From IMG/VR virus record IMGVR_UViG_3300020182_002648, positions 1-64,000 of that record: a stretch of DNA of 64,000 bases. One strand, given 5' to 3'. Under the pieces are notes generated by a model that did not search any database, was not told the DNA's origin, and worked only from the letters and a program-made list of their open reading frames with translations. Source of the stretch: a virus. Positions within the stretch are counted from its first letter, which is position 1, and every line of letters starts with the position of its first letter. Shown here one piece after another: positions 57,804 to 64,000 of this stretch. Position numbers and translations under genes: made by a program.

Positions 57804-60290
57804 ATGAAGGACTTACCTGATTTAACAGTTGCCGGTCGCCGCGCAATGATGACAGCAAAGAAAATTGCAGTAGATTATAAGCATGATTTCATTACAACCG
57901 AACATGTGTTACTAGCTATATTAGACTGTGATAAGATAACGCCTGGATTAAAAGCCATTTCTAAGCAGTATGTCCAGATAGACGACTTTAAATCCTTTGT
58001 TATAACCAATTTACAAAAATACACTGGCCCGGAGAACATTGATATAGGCCTGGTCGAACCATCACCACGTACATTACAGATGCTAGCATTCGCTAGTGGA
58101 ATCGCCGGTGAGATGGGATCATCTCTTATTGATGTGGATCACATGTTACTAAGTATACTAGTAAGCGATTCAGGTAGTGGTAACAATTTATTCAGACTCA
58201 AAAATATAAATGTTGATGACCTTTACGAGATCATATATGAAGCTATCACTCCACGAGGAGTGAGGAAGAAACAAGACCAAAAACAAAAATCCGGTATTGG
58301 TGGCAGTCATACTAACACGGACACTGATGAGATCTATGAAGAGAGTATCATCGATAAATACGCAGCAAATTTAACTCAATTAGCGTTTAATGGTGAGATT
58401 GACCCTGTGATAGGTCGTGATGACGAAGTGCAAGATGCAATTCAGATACTATCTAGACGTACTAAGAATAACCCTGTGCTAGTAGGGGAGCCCGGTGTTG
58501 GTAAGACAGCTGTAATAGAACTACTAGCTCACAGAATAGTCAATGGAGACGTACCGCAAAACTTGAGAGGTAAACAGATATACACATTAGATTTAGCCGC
58601 TCTGGTAGCTGGTACTATCTACAGAGGTCAATTTGAGGAGAGGTTGAAGGAAGTTATATCATACGTCACACAACGAGAGGATCTAATTATATTTATTGAT
58701 GAGTTACACATGCTTGTTGGAGCTGGTGCAAGTACTGGTAGTATGGATGCTAGTAACATATTGAAGCCAGCGTTAGCAAGAGGCAAGTTGTCATGTATAG
58801 GAGCCACTACCACTAGTGAATATAAGGAGTTTATAGAAGGTGACGGAGCATTAGAGAGACGATTTCAATCAATACATGTAGGAGAACCTGGGACAGAAGA
58901 TTGTATTGCAATACTTCGTGGTATCAAAGAGAAATACGAAGACTATCACAATGTAAAATATAACAAATCCGTGATAAAAGAGATTGTAACATTGTGTGAA
59001 CGTTATATTGTCGATAAAAACTTTCCTGACAAAGCGATTGACATACTAGATGAATCTGGAGCAGTAGCAAAAGTGTCTAGATATCATGGTAATACGGAGG
59101 TACAGGCTCTTATAGATGATTTGTTACATGTTAGCAGAAGCAAGGAAAAGGCTGTAGAGACAGGTGAATATGATTTAGGCTTAGGATACAGAGAAACAGA
59201 GGAACAATTGGCTGTTAAGTTAGAAGAATGTATCGAGGAGAGAGAAGCTGGTGAACTATCTAGAAACATAAAGCCTTCCAGGATATCAATTGAAGATATC
59301 AGAGAGTTGATATCTAATAAATGTGGTGTTCCTGTTAGTAGCATGGAGGCTGATGAGCTGAAAGTGCTGTCAAATCTTGCTATCAGTATGAAGAACAAGG
59401 TGATCGGACAAGAAGATGGTATAGACAAGATATGTAATGCTATCAAAAGGTCTAGAGCTGGTGTGAGCAACCCTGATAAACCTATATGTTCGTTATTATT
59501 TTTAGGACCAACAGGCGTAGGCAAGACCTATCTTGCACATCAACTAGGAAAAGCTATGTTTCATGACGGTAATTTCAAACAATACGACATGTCTGAGTTC
59601 AGCGAGAAGCATGCCACTAGTAAATTGATTGGATCTCCTCCCGGCTACGTCGGATATGGTGAGGGAGGGAGCCTAACGGAGTATGTTAGACACAACCCGT
59701 ACTGTGTACTACTGTTCGATGAGATCGAAAAAGCTCATCCTGAGGTGCTACAACTGTTTCTCCAAGTGTTTGAGTACGGTTGCTTGACTGATAGTGAAGG
59801 ATTAGAGGTAAATTTTAAAAATACTATAATAGTACTGACAAGTAACATAGGTGCTCACAAGTTTGAGAAGCGACCTAATGTAGGATTTGGTACAGGAGAG
59901 ACATTAGAAGAAGGAGTAGTGGCGGAACTCAAGAAGATGTATGCTCCAGAATTTATAAATCGCCTTGATGAGGTGGTTATATTCAACAAATTGACAGACA
60001 AAGACATCACATCTATTTGTACCGGGCTGTTAAAGGGTGTGAAACGTACTCTCAAGAATAACAATGGCAAGATAATTAACTTTTCTAAGGATATCGCTGA
60101 TCATATTCTATCTAAATCAAGAGACGCAGCATATGGTGCTCGTCCTTTGAAGAGAATCATCACAGAATTTATAGAGACACCACTAGCTGAGTTCATTATA
60201 TCTAACGATTCATCCATCCGCAAGATAAATGCTGAGGTTGTTGATGAAGATATACAGTTTACTGCTGCTTCTGTTGTTCAGCGTACTTGA
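57804..60290 (+). CDS. clpC: ClpC-type AAA+ unfoldase (Hsp100)
   Basis: An 828-residue, full-length two-ring-domain ATPase. The N-domain has two Clp_N repeats (AKKIAVDYKHDFITTEHVLLAIL; LAFASGIAGEMGSSLIDVDHMLLSIL). D1 has Walker A GEPGVGKT near residue 228, Walker B LIIFIDELHML and the arginine finger in LERRF. A short middle domain (SKEKAVETGEYDLGLGYRETEEQL) is as in ClpC, not the long one of ClpB. D2 has GPTGVGKT near 569, VLLFDEIEKAH, EFINRLDEVVIF and sensor-2 GARPLKR. RPNVGFGTG near residue 690 corresponds to the VGF loop with which ClpC docks on ClpP. It likely unfolds proteins for the host ClpP or for a phage protease elsewhere; none is in the window. Confidence 0.9.
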   Translation: MKDLPDLTVAGRRAMMTAKKIAVDYKHDFITTEHVLLAILDCDKITPGLKAISKQYVQIDDFKSFVITNLQKYTGPENIDIGLVEPSPRTLQMLAFASGIAGEMGSSLIDVDHMLLSILVSDSGSGNNLFRLKNINVDDLYEIIYEAITPRGVRKKQDQKQKSGIGGSHTNTDTDEIYEESIIDKYAANLTQLAFNGEIDPVIGRDDEVQDAIQILSRRTKNNPVLVGEPGVGKTAVIELLAHRIVNGDVPQNLRGKQIYTLDLAALVAGTIYRGQFEERLKEVISYVTQREDLIIFIDELHMLVGAGASTGSMDASNILKPALARGKLSCIGATTTSEYKEFIEGDGALERRFQSIHVGEPGTEDCIAILRGIKEKYEDYHNVKYNKSVIKEIVTLCERYIVDKNFPDKAIDILDESGAVAKVSRYHGNTEVQALIDDLLHVSRSKEKAVETGEYDLGLGYRETEEQLAVKLEECIEEREAGELSRNIKPSRISIEDIRELISNKCGVPVSSMEADELKVLSNLAISMKNKVIGQEDGIDKICNAIKRSRAGVSNPDKPICSLLFLGPTGVGKTYLAHQLGKAMFHDGNFKQYDMSEFSEKHATSKLIGSPPGYVGYGEGGSLTEYVRHNPYCVLLFDEIEKAHPEVLQLFLQVFEYGCLTDSEGLEVNFKNTIIVLTSNIGAHKFEKRPNVGFGTGETLEEGVVAELKKMYAPEFINRLDEVVIFNKLTDKDITSICTGLLKGVKRTLKNNNGKIINFSKDIADHILSKSRDAAYGARPLKRIITEFIETPLAEFIISNDSSIRKINAEVVDEDIQFTAASVVQRT

Positions 60291-60561
60291 AATAATAAGC
60301 CATCATCTCATCTTTTACATTGTCTGTAATACGTTGAGAGAAATCTTTAAGTTCCACCGGGAATTCGCCATGTTTTTCTTTATATGCGCGTAATCCGGTC
60401 TCCACTTTGAGTGTTTTGTAACAGTCTATCATGTGCCTCATGTTATTCTCCTTGCTATCTGACATGACATCTTCATAACACACAGGGCACCATATCTCAT
60501 CCACACTTCTGATATCTAAATATTTGTCAATATAGTCGTGTAAATTTAAAGTTAGTCTCAT
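60259..60561 (-). CDS. small putative zinc-binding protein
   Basis: A 100-residue protein with WCPVCYEDVMSDSKENNMRHMIDC: two Cys pairs/His residues spaced as Cys-x2-Cys-x(16-17)-His-x3-Cys, which would form a C2HC-type zinc site. The rest is helical and charged (KEKHGEFPVELKDFSQRITDNVKDEMMAYYFKYAEQQKQQ). No family is recognised. Its 3' end overlaps the end of clpC by 32 bases in convergent orientation. A small DNA- or protein-binding regulator is plausible. Confidence 0.55.
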   Translation of the reverse strand: MRLTLNLHDYIDKYLDIRSVDEIWCPVCYEDVMSDSKENNMRHMIDCYKTLKVETGLRAYKEKHGEFPVELKDFSQRITDNVKDEMMAYYFKYAEQQKQQ

Positions 60562-60577
60562 TCGCCTAAGTACTTAT

Positions 60578-61012
60578 ATGGGTCCAGTAATAAACACAAT
60601 CATTGGCGCAGGTATTAAGCTAGGCGTCGTATTAATCAATGCATGGTTAGAAGGTAAACAGCAGAACCAGCTGTTGTTAGCAGCGAGAGACGAGAAAATG
60701 GTAGAGGCCATAATGAACAACCAAGACAAACAAGCTAGTGATCCATTTGTCAAGATGACTAGACGTATATTGTTCACTTGTATAACGTTTACATTATGCT
60801 ATCTCATGTTGTATTACGCTCTCAATCCTCACATAACATACGATGTGATTGTACCAAAAGGAGAGTCCCATCGATGGGGCATATTCTCATGGATAATAGG
60901 TGGTAAAGATTATGACGTTATAAAAATGACCGGAGGTTTGTTGTTAACCAGCTTCTTTGACTTGTGCTTCATGGTTATAGGTTTTTATGCTATACCTAGC
61001 AAGCGTAGATAG
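60578..61012 (+). CDS. holin-like membrane protein
   Basis: A 144-residue protein. An N-terminal hydrophobic helix (VINTIIGAGIKLGVVLINAWL), a charged linker and two further helices (ILFTCITFTLCYLMLYYAL; GGLLLTSFFDLCFMVIGFYA) end in a basic tail (IPSKRR). The layout resembles three-helix phage holins such as the GTA_holin type, but the similarity is loose. If it is the holin, an endolysin must be elsewhere. It is a lone forward gene among reverse ones, its ATG is 16 bases from the start of the divergent gene, and its stop directly abuts the stop of the next reverse gene. Confidence 0.5.
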   Translation: MGPVINTIIGAGIKLGVVLINAWLEGKQQNQLLLAARDEKMVEAIMNNQDKQASDPFVKMTRRILFTCITFTLCYLMLYYALNPHITYDVIVPKGESHRWGIFSWIIGGKDYDVIKMTGGLLLTSFFDLCFMVIGFYAIPSKRR

Positions 61013-61564
61013 TTACTTCTTCTTCTCAGCACTAGCACCAAACACTGCTACCAATTTGGCAATGATAGCTTCGCCATCACCTAGATCAGTAGGAGGTGCA
61101 ACAGGCATGACCAACTCATCACCATCATCCCAATCCTCATCACCATATCCATAATCCTGGTATATGTCAGCTCCTTGAGCATCAGCATCAATCTCTAACA
61201 CTTCTGTGGCTGCTGGTTCTGGTGGAGGTGTCCAATCTTCAGCTTCCAATTTATAAATGTCACTGAATATGATCCAGAGCAATTGCCTGGTGTGATCTTC
61301 ATCTTTAGTACGGGCAACGAAGTCTATAATGTCCCCCTTGGAGAACGCGCCATGCAAGGTTTGTATAGGATTGTCAATACTAGCGTAACACTTGTGTGCA
61401 ATATAATCATGAGCTAACGTGGCGCAATCTCTGATAACATAATAAGCACTCTTCTTTTTGATCTCCACACCTGTGTCAGGCTTGACCATGGCAATAGCAC
61501 TCGGTCCAACAAGGTTACGTTCCTTGATAGTACTCAACTCTAAGATCTTGCTCTCGAACTTCAT
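61013..61564 (-). CDS. hypothetical acidic protein
   Basis: A 183-residue protein. The N-terminal 110 residues look folded (KFESKILELSTIKERNLVGPSAIAMVKPDTGVEIKKKSAYYVIRDCATLAHDYIAHK...LLWIIFSDIYKLE). The C-terminal part is disordered and very acidic (DADAQGADIYQDYGYGDEDWDDGDELV). The acidic, aromatic tail is of the kind seen in DNA mimics or in protein-binding tails, but no family is recognised. Its ATG sits in the overlap TAATG with the end of the frameshifted gene upstream, which suggests that the two were once translated in a coupled way. Confidence 0.6.
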   Translation of the reverse strand: MKFESKILELSTIKERNLVGPSAIAMVKPDTGVEIKKKSAYYVIRDCATLAHDYIAHKCYASIDNPIQTLHGAFSKGDIIDFVARTKDEDHTRQLLWIIFSDIYKLEAEDWTPPPEPAATEVLEIDADAQGADIYQDYGYGDEDWDDGDELVMPVAPPTDLGDGEAIIAKLVAVFGASAEKKK

Positions 61565-61847
61565 TACTTAGACTTCTTGTTATACTGCCTGGTTGGCTTG
61601 GTTTCTACACACTTGCATTTGAACTCTTCTAACTTGACCAACACATCCTGTATCGCTCCAGCCACCTGGTCCAATCGATCAGCAAAGCGATCCATTCGCT
61701 CATCCAACTCACTGGCACCACAACTGCCAGCCTCTTTAAGTTTATTATTCTCATTCTGCAGGGCATCATTGCGCTATTATTCTCATGCTGCAGGGCATCA
61801 TTGCGCTTGTACAGTTCATTCACTTGATTAATTTCCCAATCTTTCAT
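61564..61847 (-). pseudogene. coiled-coil gene broken by a 32-bp tandem duplication
   Basis: The frame from the ATG at 61847 gives MKDWEINQVNELYKRNDALQ and then shifts. The segment encoding RNDALQ.ENN occurs twice (61743-61774 and 61775-61806) as a 32-bp tandem duplication with one mismatch, and 32 is not a multiple of three. Removing one copy restores an 83-residue protein that continues NENNKLKEAGSCGASELDERMDRF and ends KPTRQYNKKSK, with its TAA overlapping the next ATG. The restored protein is a short coiled coil. As it stands the product is cut to a 72-residue frame with an unrelated tail. An assembly error is possible. Confidence 0.7.
61743..61806. repeat. 32-bp tandem duplication
   Basis: Two adjacent 32-bp copies (61743-61774, 61775-61806) differ at one position (T at 61755, G at 61787). 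The duplication shifts the frame of the gene it lies in. Confidence 0.95.
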
Positions 61848-61885
61848 ATAATAGATACTTAGTCTATCTGTATTGAAAATCCATG

Positions 61886-61943
61886 TAGCGCCGTAGGCGC
61901 TAAAAAAATCAGAAACCGCTAGCCGCCGGAGCCGTAGGCTCCG
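61886..61943. repeat. pair of GTA-loop hairpins
   Basis: TAGCGCC-GTA-GGCGCTA (61886-61902) and CGGAGCC-GTA-GGCTCCG (61927-61943): two GC-rich hairpins with the same three-base loop in an AT-rich genome, just downstream of the EF-hand gene. They are not followed by a proper T run on either strand at the expected distance. Confidence 0.7.
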
Positions 61944-61965
61944 CTAACCACCGCTGACCAACCGT

Positions 61966-62418
61966 TCAGTCTTTTCGGATGTTGTGCCCGATCAGATCTT
62001 CTGACTCTACCATGGCTTCTGCTGCTGCCCTGTTTATGGTGTCTTTGCGACTGGTCCTGTTGGCCATCCAGGCACATACCAGAATAGATAAGAATACAGA
62101 TCCAGTGATAACACCAAAGGTGAGTAACACGTCTGGACCATTGGAGGTTATGATTGCCTGTTCTGTGGCGTCTAGCATGCCATTGTTGTTCAGGTCTATC
62201 TGATTTAAGTCTATCTGATCTACTGGTATTTCAGAACCTTTGCCGGCTTGGCTATAAGATGTAGAGAAATTTTGCTGCTTCGCAGGACCGTCACCTGTTC
62301 TTAACTTGGCGCATCCTCCAAAGGCTCCTAACAACAACATCAACGCTCCCCATATCAGAGTTATGGTGCACAACTCTAGTGCCAGGTCAACTAATGTTCG
62401 GGTGTTATTCTTCTTCAT
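61966..62418 (-). CDS. membrane protein with EF-hand-like loop
   Basis: A 150-residue protein. The N-terminal hydrophobic helix (LALELCTITLIWGALMLLLGAFGGC) could be a signal anchor or an imperfect lipobox (FGGC). The middle has DLNNNGMLDATE, a canonical 12-residue calcium-binding EF-hand loop (D1, N3, N5, G6, L8, D9, E12), preceded by a duplicated DQIDLNQIDL. A second membrane helix follows (VLLTFGVITGSVFLSILVCAWMA), then a charged tail. It would span the inner membrane with the loop in the periplasm. No known family. It follows a 33-residue membrane peptide gene. Confidence 0.65.
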   Translation of the reverse strand: MKKNNTRTLVDLALELCTITLIWGALMLLLGAFGGCAKLRTGDGPAKQQNFSTSYSQAGKGSEIPVDQIDLNQIDLNNNGMLDATEQAIITSNGPDVLLTFGVITGSVFLSILVCAWMANRTSRKDTINRAAAEAMVESEDLIGHNIRKD

Positions 62419-62422
62419 ACTA

Positions 62423-62524
62423 TTATTTACAATTGGTCAACACATAAATGATACCTGCTGTTAATATAATGTATATAATTAAATCTTTTATTAGTCCTAA
62501 ACCTTCTGTTATTTTGTCGCGCAT
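62423..62524 (-). CDS. 33-aa single-span membrane peptide
   Basis: A short frame, MRDKITEGLGLIKDL followed by the membrane helix IIYIILTAGIIYVL and TNCK, ending 4 bases before the EF-hand membrane protein gene. The clean charged-hydrophobic-charged layout and the tight spacing support a real gene. A pinholin-like or regulatory peptide is possible. Confidence 0.5.
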   Translation of the reverse strand: MRDKITEGLGLIKDLIIYIILTAGIIYVLTNCK

Positions 62525-62745
62525 GTTAATGTTACTTATATCTTCTCAGTCACCAACCCGGGTGCACACAGGAAAGCGTTTCTGATTCCGCGAAAAAAAT
62601 TTGCGCAAAAAATAGGAGCATGCGTATCTGCAGGTACCTTATATCGCGCTCTATATAGGTGTGTCTCGCACGCCCATGTTCTCTATACACCGCCCGCTCT
62701 CTGAGCCCCGGTCGGCTTTCAGAAACCCACTTGCGTTTCAGAAAC
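62525..62745. other. GC-richer non-coding region with repeated TCAGAAAC
   Basis: No convincing gene; a 65-residue reverse frame (62550-62747) has unlike composition. The octamer TCAGAAAC occurs at 62719-62726 and 62738-62745, inverted at 62578-62585, and again outside this stretch at 61909-61916. The stretch also has the palindrome TTTGCGCAAA-like centre near 62600. An origin, operator or packaging site is possible. Confidence 0.4.
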
Positions 62746-62778
62746 AAAAAGGCGAGCCGCTAACAACAACGACCCGCC
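62746..62778 (-). terminator. rho-independent terminator
   Basis: Reverse strand GGCGGGTCG, 10-base loop, CGGCTCGCC, followed by TTTTT. Two G-T pairs in a 9-bp stem. It ends the unit with the gene at 62802. Confidence 0.75.
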
Positions 62779-62801
62779 TGGATTATATTATGGTATAAAG
62801 T

Positions 62802-63164
62802 TTATCCTATCTCTACTAGAGTGTCTACAGTCTGTTCTTCTGCTATCACATCGTTCAATGTGTCACGTTCAGTCTTTAATAGTCTGATCTGATTGTATAG
62901 ACTATCTATCTTGTTCTTGATCTGTTCTACTCTCTTACCTTTATTCTTTTGTGCTAAGCCTTCTCTACTTACATATGTATCACAGAACTTATCGAAGTTG
63001 TTATCATACTTATTTGTTATCATATTGGCTAGATAGGTATGATGAAATTGTTTAGGTTGTTTAGTTACTGTGCAAATGGCTCGGTAGTGTTTCAGTTCGA
63101 TATCGGCCATTGTACCTTCGTCAGTGAGGAATGAATAAATTGTGGTGCTTGAGTTGTTGTCCAT
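62802..63164 (-). CDS. hypothetical coiled-coil protein
   Basis: A 120-residue protein. The N-terminal 70 residues are mixed (DNNSSTTIYSFLTDEGTMADIELKHYRAICTVTKQPKQFHHTYLANMITNKY). The C-terminal 50 form a coiled coil (KNKIDSLYNQIRLLKTERDTLNDVIAEEQ). No family is recognised. It has its own terminator and a promoter-like TTGACC...TTATTC region, with a CAACA-rich leader, and so is a single-gene unit. Confidence 0.6.
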   Translation of the reverse strand: MDNNSSTTIYSFLTDEGTMADIELKHYRAICTVTKQPKQFHHTYLANMITNKYDNNFDKFCDTYVSREGLAQKNKGKRVEQIKNKIDSLYNQIRLLKTERDTLNDVIAEEQTVDTLVEIG

Positions 63165-63195
63165 AATAGTGATGTTGTGTGTGTTGTTAATTTCC

Positions 63196-63225
63196 GAATA
63201 AGGTGGGTAAAAAAGTGAGGGTCAA
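63196..63225 (-). promoter_or_regulatory. weak sigma70-like promoter candidate
   Basis: Reverse strand TTGACC (63225-63220), 18-bp spacer, TTATTC (63201-63196), followed by an A/C-rich leader to the ATG at 63164. Confidence 0.4.
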
Positions 63226-63227
63226 CT

Positions 63228-63398
63228 TTACTTTTGAGTTGTGATAGTCACTGGACCTTTTGGAGCCAATCCGATTGTGTATGGGCTATGCTGAACGTTC
63301 CTGTCTAAATTGCTCTCTAGACTTTTCATGAATACTACTGCTGTGTCCATGTCTTGAGCGTTGATAAGAAGTTTTCCGTTTTTTAATATTTGATACAT
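63228..63398 (-). CDS. small hypothetical protein, 56 aa
   Basis: A short frame starting MYQILKNGKLLINAQDMDTA and ending APKGPVTITTQK. The sequence has a sensible fold-like pattern (VVFMKSLESNLDRNV helix) and is preceded by a strong promoter with a CAACA-rich leader. It is too short for many gene callers. No family is recognised. Confidence 0.6.
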   Translation of the reverse strand: MYQILKNGKLLINAQDMDTAVVFMKSLESNLDRNVQHSPYTIGLAPKGPVTITTQK

Positions 63399-63433
63399 AA
63401 TATAGTGTTGTTGTCGATTGTTGTTATATTCTA

Positions 63434-63462
63434 ATTATAGTCTAGTTTGTTTGATCAGGCAA
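63434..63462 (-). promoter_or_regulatory. sigma70-like promoter
   Basis: Reverse strand TTGCCT (63462-63457), 17-bp spacer, TATAAT (63439-63434), continuing TAGAATATAACAACA. The leader of about 30 bases is rich in CAACA and has no Shine-Dalgarno sequence. Confidence 0.75.
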
Positions 63463-63787
63463 CTAATGTCTTATGCTCTCCGGAAGCTAATTCTTTGATC
63501 ATTCCTTCACCAACGAATCCGTGAGTGTGTCTGATTATGTCTTTATGAATTCTCATCTCACCTAACAATCCTGCTTGTTTGATCTCGCTGGTCACATCAC
63601 ATTCACCTCGTGCGTTGTAGCTTTCTTCCAAGCTTCTATCCAGTTTCAATATCTGCTGAGCTGAATTGGTCACAAGCTTTTGACTATGTTTGAGAAGATC
63701 TTTGTAATGCTTTTCCCACATTTCGCTTTGATTCTGCCACATGTTGGCGTGATGAGAATGAATGTCTAGAGTGTTGTTAGGTTCCAT
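63455..63787 (-). CDS. hypothetical helical protein
   Basis: A 110-residue, His-rich and mostly helical protein (HSHHANMWQNQSEMWEKHYKDLLKHSQKLVTNSAQQILKLDRSLEESY). No known family. The 3' end overlaps the promoter of the following gene. It has its own sigma70-like promoter with the shared TATAATTAGAATAT core and a CAACA-rich leader, so it belongs to a row of singly transcribed small early genes. Confidence 0.6.
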   Translation of the reverse strand: MEPNNTLDIHSHHANMWQNQSEMWEKHYKDLLKHSQKLVTNSAQQILKLDRSLEESYNARGECDVTSEIKQAGLLGEMRIHKDIIRHTHGFVGEGMIKELASGEHKTLVA

Positions 63788-63818
63788 AATATGTGTTGTT
63801 AATTGTTGTTATATTCTA

Positions 63819-63847
63819 ATTATAAGCTATTCACGTCGATTGCGCAA
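63819..63847 (-). promoter_or_regulatory. sigma70-like promoter
   Basis: Reverse strand TTGCGC (63847-63842), 17-bp spacer, TATAAT (63824-63819), followed by TAGAATATAACAACA, nearly the same as the promoter at 63434-63462. Confidence 0.75.
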
Positions 63848-64000
63848 CTAGTTTCTTTTCAACTTGTAAATCCATCAAGCTAGCAACATACTCATGAGCA
63901 TTCATCAAGCATTCTGCTGGTTCATCTTCGTCATGTAGTTCGTTGTCGAATCCTGTTCTGCTGATCACCACTCTTTCTCCTTTTTCTAGTAAAGATTGAA
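63831..64000 (-). CDS. hypothetical protein, C-terminal part only
   Basis: An open reverse frame runs from the window edge to a TGA at 63833-63831. The visible part reads LLEKGERVVISRTGFDNELHDEDEPAECLMNAHEYVASLMDLQVEKKLVAQST. The start lies beyond the window. No family can be named from this fragment. Confidence 0.5.
   Translation of the reverse strand, partial: QSLLEKGERVVISRTGFDNELHDEDEPAECLMNAHEYVASLMDLQVEKKLVAQST

Noticed and set aside
61577-61831. Forward 84-residue frame
   Set aside because: It is antisense to the frameshifted coiled-coil gene, whose restored frame has better coding character and couples to the next gene.
62550-62747. Reverse 65-residue frame in the GC-rich stretch
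   Set aside because: Arg-rich composition unlike neighbours, overlaps a terminator and repeated octamers, and no start signal; treated as non-coding.

Overview
This window is part of the genome of a T4-like tailed phage with a contractile tail. No bacterial housekeeping genes are visible. The evidence is a set of T4-type proteins: clamp loader subunit A, a gp15-like tail completion protein, gp4-like head completion protein, gp21 prohead protease, gp22 core protein and gp23 major capsid protein. The DNA is AT-rich, genes are packed with ATGA/GTGA overlaps, and two promoter styles are visible. One is sigma70-like (TTGACx, 17 bp, TATAAT). The other is a T4-late-like octamer (TATAAATA and variants). 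In both styles the element often lies only 5-9 nt from the start codon, so many transcripts would be leaderless or nearly so. The host is probably Gram-negative, judging from the phage type only; I cannot name it.

Layout. 1-2.9 kb: end of a methyltransferase, then a compact set of small genes (DUF366, clamp loader A, a GroES-like protein, an SH3-like protein, two unknowns). 2.9-3.4 kb: sparse stretch with one small reverse gene. 3.4-25.1 kb: virion genes, namely a gp15-like protein and then a row of very large adhesin or fibre proteins (1263, 593, 2914, 452 and 723 aa, plus smaller ones). These are built from lectin-like, propeller-like and short-repeat modules, including a 14-residue W..VY repeat. 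25.1-44.8 kb: about twenty glycan genes. They include nucleotide-sugar enzymes (GalE-like epimerase, Ugd, Glf, mannose-6-phosphate isomerase cupin, Gmd, Fcl), about ten glycosyltransferases including GT10, GT90 and GT92 types, two sulfotransferases and an SGNH hydrolase. 44.9-53.9 kb: another 1367-aa repeat-rich virion protein, then neck and head genes ending at gp23 and a strong terminator.

54-57.7 kb (reverse strand): an operon with queF, a NadR-like P-loop ATPase, a dNTP pyrophosphohydrolase, two small envelope proteins, a formyltransferase and a DpdA-like guanine transglycosylase. I read this as a pathway that places a 7-deazaguanine, most likely formylated preQ1, in phage DNA. 57.8-60.3 kb: a full-length ClpC-type unfoldase. 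60.3-64 kb: small, mostly reverse genes including a holin-like membrane protein, an EF-hand membrane protein and a gene broken by a 32-bp tandem duplication.

How it may work together. Early reverse genes modify the DNA against restriction. Late promoters drive both the virion genes and the sugar cluster, so the glycan enzymes would be made together with the Ser/Thr-rich fibres they sit between. The glycan cluster has no recognisable lipid-carrier transferase, flippase or polymerase, so decoration of virion proteins is at least as likely as host surface polysaccharide synthesis.
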